Shown: positions 26,069 to 36,039 of the stretch, in pieces
Numbering within the stretch: the stretch's first letter is position 1
Layout: every line of letters starts with the position of its first letter
NCBI RefSeq assembly: GCF_963678635.1
Contig: NC_087063.1
Coordinates: forward strand, 70,145,617 to 70,209,616
DNA length: 64,000 nucleotides
Reading direction: 5' to 3'
Source: Symsagittifera roscoffensis
Lineage: Eukaryota; Xenacoelomorpha; Acoela; Convolutidae
Made by a program: the position numbers and the translations under genes
Notes under the pieces: model-generated
The model's input: the letters and a program-made list of their open reading frames with translations, nothing else
What the model was told of the DNA's origin: nothing
Databases searched by the model: none

Positions 26069-26170
26069 GAGTCAACGTTATCACATAACAAAACGAATTG
26101 CAGTACTAATTCACGCACTTGAATCAACGTTATCACATAACAGTACAGATTGCAGCAATGATTCACGCAA
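26069..26170 (+). repeat. Two-copy direct repeat, about 50 bp
   Basis: TCAACGTTATCACATAACA, then a short variable segment, then GATTGCAG or AATTGCAG and ATTCACGCA, repeats once with about 80% identity. Confidence 0.75.
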
Positions 26171-29112
26171 GGAAAACACCGTCCACTACGTCTTCAGGAA
26201 AACTTTAAGGCTAATTAAGTATTAAAAGGGAAAATATTTTTAAAAAAATGGGATTTATTGAGGTCTTGGGGTGGCGTTGTGTCTGTCTTCACGCCTCTCA
26301 GCTAAAATTTTTCAACATTGGATTAGGGCAAAATTAGCAATTGTATTTTTTCCATAAAACGTTTCTTACAAATTCTGCTGCACAGTTTGCTGCTCACTTT
26401 TTTACCTTACAAGTTCTGCTGCTCAATTCTAATTTGCTGCAAAATCTTAGTCCATTTGAAAAGGTAACTAGTCTTTTATATCTACTTTTTTTTTTAAAAA
26501 ATGTCGTTTAATTTTCCATTTTTTTTCCAAATCCAAGTTGTTTTGCCTGATAATTTTTTCAAGCTATTTCTTTCCAAAGCCTAGGCTGTTTTTTTTATTT
26601 AAACAGATTTTTGTGATATTAAAATGAATGGGATTCACTATTTTTGAAAATCAAAAACTACTGTTTTAATTTGCAAAATGGTAATTCCAAGGAGAAGACC
26701 TCCCACCCCGCTGAGTGCCTTCATATAGGCTTGGTTTTTTGCCGTACCCCAACTTCTACAGCCTTCGAAAAAATCTGTGGAGGGGGGTAGGTTTTTGGCC
26801 AATATTTCTCGGAATTGTTTTTTGCAAAATCTACCATCCCAAATCTGAAATTTTGGATTCAATGAAAATAATAGTTTGTGAGAAGTTACCCTGCAAAAGC
26901 GGTTACATCCTTTTTGTCCACTCAAAGTTGGGGTCTTAAGAACAGTCGAATTTTTTCAGGTTCAATTGAGATAACTGGTTGAGTGAAGCTCCCCTGCATG
27001 AGCGTCTACGCCTTTGTTTTTTACATAAAAACTGTGGCCCTTGGAAAAACTAATGTTTTGATTTCTTGTCTGTTTTTTAAAACTTTTTGACTTTTCTTGA
27101 AAACAAGACTTTTCTTAAATCTGATATCAAAGAATTAACCAAGGCATGAGGTTGTGGTAAGCTTCTGTGCAGAAGAGGCTACGCCTAAAACTTTGTAAGC
27201 AAAAGTTTGTCCTTGTGAAACAACTAAAGTTATGAGTAAAGCCCACTTTTTGAAATTATCTGTCAGGCGTTATTACAAAAAATTCGAAAAAAAATTAAAG
27301 AGGTACCTCAAATTTTAGATGGGTTCCTAGTAGTTTAATTAAAAATTGTTCTGTCTTTGTTGTAAATTTACCAACTCGGCCAATTTATGTTGCGTAGTTT
27401 TCTGAGCAGCCTTTAAAAAAACTTTTACATGTTTCAGACGGGATGGGTCGTAAAAATGTGCATTTTAAAAACTTTATAGATTGAAAATTGTCGATGAGAT
27501 TTTCGTTGTCGGCTTAACGAGGGTCAACCCAAACTTTTCCGCTTTGTTTTTCACTCGGTTTTTGATTCTTAATGCTTGGGTAGGCTGTTGGTTAGCCTCA
27601 TCCAAAAAAAAATGTTCGAAATAGTTTTTCAAATATTTTTTTGCTAATTTTTTTTAATGACTGTTCTTTTTTTCTAACCAACATGTTTTAATGCAAAAAT
27701 TTTTTTGCATAGCAAGTGTTGCGAAGCTCCGCTTTGCCTCTGTATTTCAATGTTATTTTTGTGTCTCTGATGTCGCGTTTGCATAAATGTTTGCCACAAA
27801 ACTCGAGATCTTTTTCTGAAGTTAAGTGAAGTTAACTAAAAACATTAAGTGCGTCGGTGGAGAGTAAACATATGAGACATTGTTACAGATTCTTATGGAA
27901 CAACCCTGAATATGTTTGAAATCCATCAGGAACAATCTTTTTATTAGCTAGCTAGCTGTTCCGCCTTTCTTAGAACCAGGTACTGTCGAAGAAAATCCAG
28001 CGCTGATTTCCTGATTGAAATGTCAGCGGGCAAAACACTATTAACTTCTTAACGTGGTGTCGAGTATGCAATCAAAAACAATGCCTTCAAACAAATATTA
28101 AGATAATCAAATTAGAGCAAAACTTGCCTGAAAATTGGTTTTAAGACCCATTTTGGTTTATGTCATTCTGCTTTTAACGATACAAACCTTTTATTAACAG
28201 GTGTCTCAAGTTTTTAAAACCGTAAGTGTGATTGGTCGGAACATTCTGTGCTACTTCAACAGAGCAGCCGGTTATTTTTCTTAAAACTAAGTTATTTTGA
28301 AGCGTAATTTCAATAGTTCAATTAGTTTACAAACGTCCGAAACAGATTTAAAAATCATTCTAGATTGTCTTCTCTCTAATTTAATAAAAATCAAGAACAA
28401 AAAGATAAACGTCTGAAACCAGATCATTTAAGTTTGCTATAGAACGCAAAAATTTTTTGGATACTGGAAGGTTACGAATTTATATCCATTTATAATTTGG
28501 GTGGCGAAAGCTCGAGCGTTGTTCGTATAAAAACAAGTGAGTTTTTATTAACCTCCTCGAAAACTACCTCAACATTATAAAGTTGTAGTTGTCGGTCTCC
28601 TTCTTAATCATACTTCTAATGAGGTAAAAAGATAACCTAAATTTCAAAGGTAAACCTGGATGTAGTTTTGTCTGACAGCACCGAGTTATCTAGAAGTGTC
28701 TAGAAGTTAGCACCCATTCAGACCTAGTGATTGTCCGCAAGCAATATTTGAAATTGACTTCCGCAAAAAATGACAGCTTTTCTGCTGCCTTTTTTCCTCC
28801 AATGCTGGCTCTTTTCTCAGATTGCACATCCTGAAACTTTGTAACAAAAAAACAACCAAGCAAAAAGCATGAATGTTCTGCACCTAAGTCGGATCAATTA
28901 GAACTTTTAGTGAAAGGATCGTATTAAACACAGGAGAAGAATTTCCAAGACTAAAAAATGTTCAGAAAAAACCACTTATATTCACCGTCATCATGAATAC
29001 AAGTTTTACCAACATCGAAAAACAAAACAAAACTTTGATGTCAATGAGTTCAACAACTGGTCTGCCCCGTTTGGATATTTTCTGTTATACGCCTGAAAAT
29101 TGATGCCTTTGG

Positions 29113-29116
29113 TTTT
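29113..29116. repeat. Target-site duplication, left
   Basis: TTTT immediately outside the left LTR matches TTTT at 46983-46986 outside the right LTR. The 4-bp length fits Ty3/gypsy integrases, although a homopolymer duplication is weak evidence by itself. Confidence 0.55.
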
Positions 29117-29526
29117 TGAGTTAGGACCGATGGGTATAACTCATAGAGTAATTTCTGATTGGGTACACCGTCTGCTCGTCACGCTATCTCATTTTCGGCC
29201 GGATAGATTCGTGCAACTTCTTAGTCTAATACCGATCCTAATCTTACTCTTATACTATCTAGTCTCAGGTTGTTTAACTAGTCTCTGCTAGGCTCAATAG
29301 ATCTAGGGTATACTGGTTTATTGCGGCTGCTGAAGTACTCGGGAGAGTTCAACTAATTTCTAAGTTAAATTCAAATCTCTCTGGTGCTGAAATTACAAGT
29401 AATTTCAGCACTTACAAATAAGTGGATTGTTAGTCAGATGGATCATGATTGGTTAATATTAAATACTTTACATTGGTAAAATATCTAATTTATCCAATCA
29501 TAAAATGTAGTTTAGATCAGGTTCCA
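29117..29526 (-). repeat. 3' LTR, 410 bp
   Basis: Begins TGAGTTAGGACCGATGGGTA on the + strand and ends AGATCAGGTTCCA. It is 99.3% identical to 46573-46982 by my count (3 differences). It is the 3' LTR because the element reads on the minus strand. The sequence next to it on the inside, GGATGGG (minus strand, 29527-29533), is the best polypurine-tract candidate but is short. Confidence 0.95.
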
Positions 29527-29540
29527 CCCATCCGGGTTTT
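29527..29540 (-). promoter_or_regulatory. Weak polypurine-tract candidate
   Basis: Read on the minus strand, AAAACCCGGATGGG abuts the 3' LTR. Only the last seven bases are purine-rich apart from one T, so this is positional inference rather than a strong match. Confidence 0.3.
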
Positions 29541-31125
29541 ACAGAGTTTTTTAGAATAGTCTTTCTGCAATTCAAAGGATGGATGATGGACGTTGGTATT
29601 TGGCGAACATCTTATTTCTTCTGGGTTTTCTTATTAGAGAAGTCCCAGATTCAATCGTTGTGTCTTCTCAAGACAACGACTGGGTTTTCGCAACAAACTC
29701 AAATCTGATTTCAGAATGGTTGGCTATGTCAGGTTTTTCTGTTTCATTGATGAGAACTTCTTTGTGTTTTGATCTTGTCTGGGAATGGCGTGGAGATTGT
29801 GCGTGGAGGGGATGCCTGGTTACTCGGATCTGTACGTATTACTTGAACATCGAGGTGGTCATTGGTTTAGTTCAATGAAGTCCTTTTCTGCGAAGTCAAG
29901 TCGTACTCTAAATCCTTTGAGTTGTGATTGTGAGCGGCATATTGATTGTAGTTGGCCATTCTTTCTCGAGTGTAGTGAGGTCGTTTTGTCTTTGGATGTT
30001 CGTCCTTGGTGTTGTATTCTGATCTATGTATTGCATAATGTAATTTACATTTTATAAAACTTTTATTAGTTTAATATTTTTTAATTATGATTTTAGTTAG
30101 TTGTTTTCACAAAAGCTTTTTGTTTTAGTTCAGTTATTTTGAAGAGTTACTCACCCTTGAGTAGCTCTTATTAAAAATAGGAGTGTGGTCACAAAGCGTG
30201 GATGTAGCACGGTGGGTTAGGCCGGCTATAGAGCATGCTCAGGACGTCCTTCCTGGTGGGTTAGGCCAGGAGTGGGAGTATGATTGCATGCGGTTTTTGT
30301 GAGAGGTCCTGTTATGTGACAACGTTTTATGTTGGGTTTGTTGTGGTTTTTCTTATGTTTTGTTGGTTGTGTCCTTTTTTCAAAAATCAAATTGTTTGTG
30401 GTATGGGTTTGTCTTTCGACTTTTTTGTGTTTTATTATTTCTTTCTTAGACTTTATAATAGTCTTCAAAAGAATAAATTATCCAGTTTTAAACTGGGTTA
30501 ATCCGGTTTGGGTACCGTTGGTTTCCTTTTTCTTAGTCATGCTGTTATGCTATGTGTTGTGGTGTTTAGTAAGCTGCATTCATTGGTTAGTTTTGTTTAG
30601 TATATAATTCCTTTCCAACCGGGTTAAAGGAAAGTTTGAAACTTGTTATCGTGTGTTAGAGTTGTTGAGTTGTGAAAGCTTGAAACTGAAATTCATTATT
30701 TAAACAATTCTTCGTGGGCGAGCTGTGCGAGTTTGGATAGAATTCTTGTGCGAGTGAATGGAAATATCAAAAGGTTAGTACTGCATTTGCGTTTTATCAA
30801 TTTACTACATAGAATTTCAATTTTACTGCTAGTTGCTGGGAAAATTAAGTTACAAATTTTCATCATTATTAGATTTACTGCTTGTGGGGGAAAAATTTAT
30901 AAATTAAAATACTGCATTGGTATTATATTTACTTAATTGTTGGTGCAAAAATTTAATAGGGTTTTAAACAGTTTTGAAGAAGTTTGCTATTTTTTATTTT
31001 TTCTTTTGTGAATTTTTCAGATGATCGTTGGATGAAGGCTAAAATTCTAAGGAAAACATTGGTAAAGAATGGTGAGTTTCTAATATTTAAATTAGTTAGT
31101 AATATGTATAATTCATACTTACCTG
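29541..31125 (-). other. 3' untranslated region of the retrotransposon
   Basis: About 1.6 kb between the last ORF and the 3' LTR with no convincing coding frame on the element's strand. Short open stretches on both strands (for example the frames at 29579-29878 plus and 30226-30468 minus) have no recognisable motif. Confidence 0.5.
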
Positions 31126-32274
31126 TTAGTCGTCGGGGAAGAAACCGTGGGGGAAGATGTCGTGGATGAGATCTGAAGTTGTTAGTAATTTAGCTAAAAT
31201 GCGGATGATATTTTTAGTTTGAAGTAGTGGCCAAAGCAATTGAAGTGCTTTAATGGTGGTTAGTTCTTCAGTGCCAACTGCAAATTCATAAGGTGTGTTT
31301 TGGATTAGATTATATAATTTGTGATTGAATTTAGTGTTATGGATGAATTCTAAAATGGGGATTTCTATAGGTTGTACAAACTCGTGTGGGATAAGGAAGG
31401 GTCGGGATTCTTCTGCGTTGAAGGTCTTGGTGATTGGACAAAAAATATACATTTGGGTTATGGGATCATAATTTCGAAGAATACCATGAAGGTTAGTATC
31501 TTTAATGCAATATGTGAAGTTAAGAAAGAATGGTGAGGTGTATTTGGAATTGATGAATTGAAAACGATGGTGTGGTTGTCTGGAGGGAGTGTGTAGGTCG
31601 AAGTGATTTTGGATGAAACGATAATATGTATATGTGTGTGTTTGTTTAGTGCGCAACATAATATCGTGTGAGCAGTGCAAATCTCTTTCATGTGGTGCAA
31701 GGAAATGAAAGGTTAGTGAAAATATTTGGAAGCGTTCTTTAAAACTTTCGTAGGCTTGTGTGTCTGTTAGTGCTTCTGAAATAATGTGGTCAAACTTGCG
31801 ATCGAAGATATTTAGTGTAAATACATATGGTGTTTTAATGAAAAATTTCTCGGTGATTTGTGGGTTAGCGAAGCGATCGTCGTCTAAGAATTGATCTTGG
31901 TTAGTTCTGATGATGTTATGATCGTAATATTCTAGTGTATATTCATTTGCTCGGGGTGCAGTGTGTGTTTTTAGTGATTTTTTATATCCAATGTAAGTAA
32001 ATTGTCTAGGTGTTAGTGGTGTAGTGAGTCGATATAGCATATCTTTATTCTTCTCTATATCGTTATGAGTATTAGATAGTGGCAGGCAAAGGGGATTAGT
32101 AAAATGATAATATGATGTCCAATGAAGTGTAGGCATTAAAACATGTTCATCTACAAAACTACGTGTGTCGTTAGTGTCGTTAGGGGTGTTCAAAGTATAC
32201 TGTGGAAATGAAGGTAAGGTGATTGCTAAAAAAATCTTTCGTGTTAGTGTGATTTGGATGATTAATATATTCAC
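31126..32274 (-). CDS. 3'-terminal ORF of the retrotransposon, function unknown
   Basis: An open frame of 382 codons whose first usable start is GTG at 32274, which suggests it is the continuation of an upstream frame rather than an independent gene. It lies in the same frame as the env-like ORF that ends at 32506. The gap is bridged by a stretch open in another frame (about 32180-32520). The predicted protein is rich in Thr, His, Phe and Tyr with few cysteines, has no obvious membrane segment, and ends GFFPDD. I do not recognise a domain. It may be the C-terminal part of the env-like polyprotein, split here by two compensating frame changes, or a separate accessory protein. Confidence 0.55.
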   Translation of the reverse strand: MNILIIQITLTRKIFLAITLPSFPQYTLNTPNDTNDTRSFVDEHVLMPTLHWTSYYHFTNPLCLPLSNTHNDIEKNKDMLYRLTTPLTPRQFTYIGYKKSLKTHTAPRANEYTLEYYDHNIIRTNQDQFLDDDRFANPQITEKFFIKTPYVFTLNIFDRKFDHIISEALTDTQAYESFKERFQIFSLTFHFLAPHERDLHCSHDIMLRTKQTHTYTYYRFIQNHFDLHTPSRQPHHRFQFINSKYTSPFFLNFTYCIKDTNLHGILRNYDPITQMYIFCPITKTFNAEESRPFLIPHEFVQPIEIPILEFIHNTKFNHKLYNLIQNTPYEFAVGTEELTTIKALQLLWPLLQTKNIIRILAKLLTTSDLIHDIFPHGFFPDD

Positions 32275-32520
32275 GGGCTGGTTTTGTTGGAAATGGATGG
32301 TTTGGGAATTTTCTTTTGAAAGTGCGATAAGCTCTATTAGTGCTAAGTGAAGATTCAGTAGTTGTGGATGATGGTGCTAATGATTCGGTATAAATTGAAG
32401 AGGGTGTAGGGGTAGGAGGGTTGGATGAATCTATTGTGGATGAGATTTGGTTTATGGTTGGGGTGTCAAGGTGGTAGGGTTGTTGTTGTAGGGTAATGAA
32501 ATTATCTAGTTCTGGGGAGA
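32180..32520 (-). CDS. Open stretch bridging env-like and 3' ORFs
   Basis: In the -1 frame relative to the ORF ending at 32506, translation stays open from just before that stop to about 32185. This part is rich in Pro, Ser, Thr and Gln (TESLAPSSTTTESS-like) and overlaps the beginning of the 382-codon frame. C and T homopolymer runs lie where the frame would have to change. That pattern fits small indels in one long ancestral ORF, but a real recoding event is not excluded. Confidence 0.4.
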
Positions 32521-34317
32521 TTCGGGGGGTGTCTGGAGAATGAGATGATTGGTCTGAGTGAAGTGAGGATTGCTTTCGGTTTCTGCAAGTTTGCGTAAGT
32601 TTTGGTCAATTGATTGTCTTTGTATAGTGTCCATTTGTGTTAATAATTCTTGGAATTGTTGTGTTCGAATGTGATGTTGAATATCTGACTTTGAATATAT
32701 TCCTATTGATTGTAAGTCTATATTTGGGTTTCGAGCAATAGCGCGAATCCTTTCTGGTGAAAATTTTTTGAGTGATTGCATTAATGTGGGATATGGGGTG
32801 AGAAGGTAATATTTATCTTCATCAGGGTTTAGTTGTACTACATTGTGGCTATTTTCTGATCCACATGGGACTGCGGTATCCCAGAAATAGGTTCTTCGTG
32901 AAAGTGTGTCAACGAAATGTACTTTATTCTTATAAAAGATAGGGATTGTTTTATAGCATCGTTTGTCTTCAAAAACGTATAGTGGTGATACTTTTTTAGT
33001 ACAAGTATAAAACCATAAGATGTTTCCTTCATAGTCTAAAAAATTTGATCTATTTCCTGATAGTAAATATCCTGCGTAGGGTATTTTTAATACTGCTAGT
33101 GCAAGTGATTGTAATATTTGTGTTCTTTCTAATTCGCATAGTTGGTGTAGTGTTTCTAATTCGGAGAGTGACATTTCTTGAAAAATTCGGCTAATCGTGT
33201 ATACTAGTTTCATATCTAAGTGAATATCATAGTGGATATTACCGAAATATGTACTATTCATTAGTGATAGTTCTTGTAAACGTGTGCTTTGATCGTCTTG
33301 GGGCTTTAAATGTCCACCAGGTTGACCTGTATTCTTTTGAAAATGAACTGGTATGTATGATGTTCCTTCATTTGGAGGATGACTTGTGGCGTATGGGTCG
33401 ACTTTTAGTTTTCCAGTGGTCATGTCGAATCCAATTTCGTATTCAACTAATATTTCAGAGTATTGTGTTTTGTGAAGTGGGTTTTTGTATTTACATGCAA
33501 GTTCTGTTTCTTGATATATTTGAAAACGTGTTAATTTATTTTCTATATTATGAATGTTTCTAAAATTAGAACTTATTTTTCGTAATGGATTTACTTGTTC
33601 ATATGGTATTGATTGTATAAAATATTTTTCGTGAAATTTTATCATACGAGCGTGTATTTTTGCTACTTGAAATGTTGTACATGTGTCTTCGGGGAACCAA
33701 ACAATTGTTGCTTGTGTTCTTGTTGTAGGGTCGCAATAACCTTGGTCGTTTTTACAAGGTAATCTAATTCCTTGATAGATCATTGTGTTGTCTGATAAAT
33801 CTCGTGTGAGTTGTATTTTTTCGAGTTGTACTTTCCAATCGAAAAACATTATTTCTTGGTATCCTTTATTTTTTGTGTCTGCTTTGCAGTTTGATGGGTT
33901 ATTTATACCAATGTGTGGTATCCTGTGTTTATCGTGCATGTCATAGGTTAATCGTCCGTGTGCGCCGTTATATGGGTATTTTTCATCTAATTTTATATGT
34001 CCTTGATATCTTTCAAGTTCTGCTTGATGTACAGAATCTGAAAAAACTTGGAAATAGACTAACTTTCTATCTGTGTTTTTATTTTTTGTGATGTTTAGTC
34101 GGAGTAACTCGTTTTTACAATCTTCGGGATTGAGATGTAAAAGTCGTTCTATATTACTCTGGTAGAATGATTCATGGTCAAGTCGGTTTTTATTTCCGTT
34201 TGAGACTTGTGAACAATGTACTTTCTTTTCAGAAAATGTTGCTGTGAATTTATATCCTATAAGTGTAGTTGCTCGGGCTTTTGAATAAAGTGTTGCTATT
34301 ACATTTGTAGTTTCCAT
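32506..34317 (-). CDS. Env-like glycoprotein ORF, 603 codons
   Basis: Third major gene of the element, downstream of integrase, the position of env in errantivirus-like Ty3/gypsy elements. The frame is open upstream of its first ATG (34317) as far as about 34384. The preceding ORF (34495-34250) supplies a signal peptide in another frame, and the switch would fall at an A6 run. The protein has scattered cysteines and N-x-S/T sites suggestive of an ectodomain. Around residues 385-440 there is a conserved-looking block (CELERTQILQ, AGYLLSGNRSNF, then LWFYTC) that by eye resembles the fusion glycoprotein captured by some retroelements from chuvirus-like mononegaviruses. I see no clear C-terminal membrane anchor, which is odd for an envelope protein. 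Family assignment is tentative. Confidence 0.6.
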   Translation of the reverse strand: METTNVIATLYSKARATTLIGYKFTATFSEKKVHCSQVSNGNKNRLDHESFYQSNIERLLHLNPEDCKNELLRLNITKNKNTDRKLVYFQVFSDSVHQAELERYQGHIKLDEKYPYNGAHGRLTYDMHDKHRIPHIGINNPSNCKADTKNKGYQEIMFFDWKVQLEKIQLTRDLSDNTMIYQGIRLPCKNDQGYCDPTTRTQATIVWFPEDTCTTFQVAKIHARMIKFHEKYFIQSIPYEQVNPLRKISSNFRNIHNIENKLTRFQIYQETELACKYKNPLHKTQYSEILVEYEIGFDMTTGKLKVDPYATSHPPNEGTSYIPVHFQKNTGQPGGHLKPQDDQSTRLQELSLMNSTYFGNIHYDIHLDMKLVYTISRIFQEMSLSELETLHQLCELERTQILQSLALAVLKIPYAGYLLSGNRSNFLDYEGNILWFYTCTKKVSPLYVFEDKRCYKTIPIFYKNKVHFVDTLSRRTYFWDTAVPCGSENSHNVVQLNPDEDKYYLLTPYPTLMQSLKKFSPERIRAIARNPNIDLQSIGIYSKSDIQHHIRTQQFQELLTQMDTIQRQSIDQNLRKLAETESNPHFTQTNHLILQTPPESPQN

Positions 34318-34495
34318 GACTTGGGGTTCTGTTTCGCATTGTGATACTTGATTTATTGCATACTTGAGTAGTGTTTTTTGTTCGTTTTCTTACTAATAAA
34401 TCTTGGGGTCCTGTGCGGGGAGAAGGGTTTATGTTTTGATTTGAGATTACTAGAAAAAGGAGTTGGAAAAAAATTAATAATTTTAGAATATACAT
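34250..34495 (-). CDS. Signal-peptide ORF preceding the env-like frame
   Basis: Starts MYILKLLIFFQLLFLVISNQ, a textbook hydrophobic secretion signal, and stays open for 81 codons. Beyond about residue 40 it runs out of phase with the long env-like frame, which is open from about 34384. The two frames overlap across an A6 run (about 34376-34383). The simplest reading is that this is the true N-terminus of the env-like protein, disconnected by a one-base indel or joined by a +1 shift. Its ATG overlaps the last 13 bases of the upstream methionine-free frame. Confidence 0.6.
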   Translation of the reverse strand: MYILKLLIFFQLLFLVISNQNINPSPRTGPQDLLVRKRTKNTTQVCNKSSITMRNRTPSHGNYKCNSNTLFKSPSNYTYRI

Positions 34496-35658
34496 GTGTA
34501 TGATAATCCTGAGTATGGGTTATAAAATGTGATGTAACCAATTGTCTTTTTGGTATATCTGTCGTATTTATATATTACTTCAGTGGTTATAAATGGTGGT
34601 GGTAGTGATTGAGCTGTTATGTTTGGTGGATTTAATGGGTAGGGATGTTGAGTAATGTTGTTTAATTTAACTGTGATTTCAAACTTTAGTTGTAAACTGT
34701 TTTGTTGGAGTATTTGGATATTGTGATCACGGATATCGTCGTGAATGTCTTGTCGGTATTGTAATCTATTAAGTGCCCAGTTGTGAAGGCGATTACTTTC
34801 TAGATGTTGTCCAAATAATGGTGGAGGTGCTGTAAATGTATTCCAATCTAGTCTTAAAGGGATATTTGTTGATGATTGTTCTCGATATCTAGCGTCGAGG
34901 TTATTTGGGAAATTTAAGTTAAAAGGTGGTGGTGAAATCCGGCTTATTGATGGTGTTGATGGTAGTGATAATGTTTCTGGTAGTGATGAGGATGTTGTTG
35001 TATCCGTAGAAATATCTATTGGATCATTGACTAAATTTAGTTCACCTTGTGTAAATGAATGTGTTGTCCAATATGGTAGTCGTGATGCCTGGTTTGGGGG
35101 GTTAAAGGGATTTTCACGTATTTGTTCAGATGTTGGTGTTGAACCTAAGTAATCTGATGGTAGGCTTGAGGTGCTACGTTGTGAAAGAAGCGTAGGGGTT
35201 TCTGGTAATATACCAATGCGGTTTTCTGGAGTGTTTTGTGATGGGGATTGAGGTATATCAAAATGAACTCGGGGAATTTGAAAATTTCTGTTTCGTCGAG
35301 GATGTATAATTTGTCTATTTATTTCGACTGTATTTTGGTTTTGACTAGGATTTCTTATTCTACTTATCTCTTGTGGTAGTGTTGGGTATAAGTTATATGT
35401 TGGTTCGCTTAGAGGTGCTTGTCGTTGAACTGGTTCTAGTGGTTCTGATAAACGAGCGTGTCGTTCTTCAAAAGTGTATGGGTTATCTTGAAAGGAAATT
35501 CGTGTAGATGTTTGAGGATTTTGGGTAGTTGAAGGTGTTGTTGGATTATCTTGGGATGATGTCGGTGAAGACTGACTTTGTGACTGTTGGGTAGCAATTT
35601 TTGATAGTTTTTTATCTATTCTTTTAGTGAAAAAGTTTATGTTTATTATAGTATTCTT
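34483..35658 (-). CDS. 391-codon open frame with no start codon, Pro/Ser/Thr/Gln-rich
   Basis: Read on the minus strand, this frame has no stop from 35658 to the TAA at 34485-34483, yet contains no ATG, GTG or TTG codon. An open run this long in AT-rich DNA, ending exactly at the start of the signal-peptide ORF, argues for real coding. The first half is Ser/Thr/Pro/Gln-rich and mucin- or linker-like. The second half (from about FNLNFPNNLDARYREQ) looks folded, with several N-x-S/T sites near the end. Expression would need a +1 shift from the hydrophobic ORF at 35812-35624, which it overlaps, or splicing. That joining would make a membrane-anchored protein with a long hydrophilic domain. No family recognised. 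Confidence 0.55.
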   Translation of the reverse strand, partial: KNTIININFFTKRIDKKLSKIATQQSQSQSSPTSSQDNPTTPSTTQNPQTSTRISFQDNPYTFEERHARLSEPLEPVQRQAPLSEPTYNLYPTLPQEISRIRNPSQNQNTVEINRQIIHPRRNRNFQIPRVHFDIPQSPSQNTPENRIGILPETPTLLSQRSTSSLPSDYLGSTPTSEQIRENPFNPPNQASRLPYWTTHSFTQGELNLVNDPIDISTDTTTSSSLPETLSLPSTPSISRISPPPFNLNFPNNLDARYREQSSTNIPLRLDWNTFTAPPPLFGQHLESNRLHNWALNRLQYRQDIHDDIRDHNIQILQQNSLQLKFEITVKLNNITQHPYPLNPPNITAQSLPPPFITTEVIYKYDRYTKKTIGYITFYNPYSGLSYTCIF

Positions 35659-35812
35659 CTAAGAAAAGAATTAGGAGGATTGTTGCTAGAGCGAATGTGA
35701 GGATTGCTTTCTTTATACATTTGCATATGGTCAAAATGAGGGATGATAAAAATGTTATGAAAATTACAAATAGTAGAAAAATATCAGCTCTACTGAAAAT
35801 AGTTCGTATCAT
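35624..35812 (-). CDS. Small membrane protein, 62 residues
   Basis: Two hydrophobic stretches (around residues 10-30 and 36-52) separated by a short Cys/Lys segment (CKCIKK) make a likely double-spanning membrane protein. Its ATG overlaps the stop of the upstream 76-codon ORF as ATGA (35812-35809), a typical termination-reinitiation arrangement. It ends CAC TAA inside the 391-codon open frame, which lies +1 to it, so it may be the N-terminal anchor of that product. It could be a viroporin-like accessory protein, but no homology is recognised. Confidence 0.5.
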   Translation of the reverse strand: MIRTIFSRADIFLLFVIFITFLSSLILTICKCIKKAILTFALATILLILFLEEYYNKHKLFH

Positions 35813-36039
35813 TTAGACAAGTTGTATAAATCGTACCTGTGGATATAATCAAGGGTTTTTGAAAGTTGGAGAAATAGTTCGAATATAGTGTAGAAAATTA
35901 AAAAAATATTACAAAAAATGATTAAGATTATTAGAAAAGATTCAAGGATATTAAAAAGAAATATTATGAAAGTTTCAAGTATCGTAAAAAATTGTTTGAG
36001 GTTTGTGATAATTTTAGTGACTGTTTGATAGAAGAGCAT
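35809..36039 (-). CDS. Small hydrophobic protein, 76 residues
   Basis: Dominated by Ile, Leu and Phe with one or two long potential membrane helices (residues about 18-58), then a polar tail. It is the first ORF after integrase on the element's strand. Its TGA stop overlaps the ATG of the next small ORF by the sequence ATGA. The coupling and the position suggest an accessory membrane protein of the retroelement. AT-rich DNA also yields hydrophobic ORFs by chance, which keeps confidence moderate. Confidence 0.45.
   Translation of the reverse strand: MLFYQTVTKIITNLKQFFTILETFIIFLFNILESFLIILIIFCNIFLIFYTIFELFLQLSKTLDYIHRYDLYNLSK

Larger units (their letters stand above)
25473..29116. other. Gene-free stretch with short degenerate repeats
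   Basis: ATCAACGTTATCACATAACA recurs in direct repeat about 50 bp apart (26072-26168). A loosely conserved module of the type TGCAN4GCGNCTACGCC occurs at about 26895, 26996 and 27172. Frames at 26638-26925 (minus) and 26715-26939 (plus) overlap that module and have no recognisable domain. I find no host gene up to the retrotransposon. Confidence 0.5.

Noticed and set aside
26638-26939. ORFs of 95 and 74 codons on opposite strands
   Set aside because: They overlap each other and a degenerate repeat module. Neither has a motif or plausible start context.
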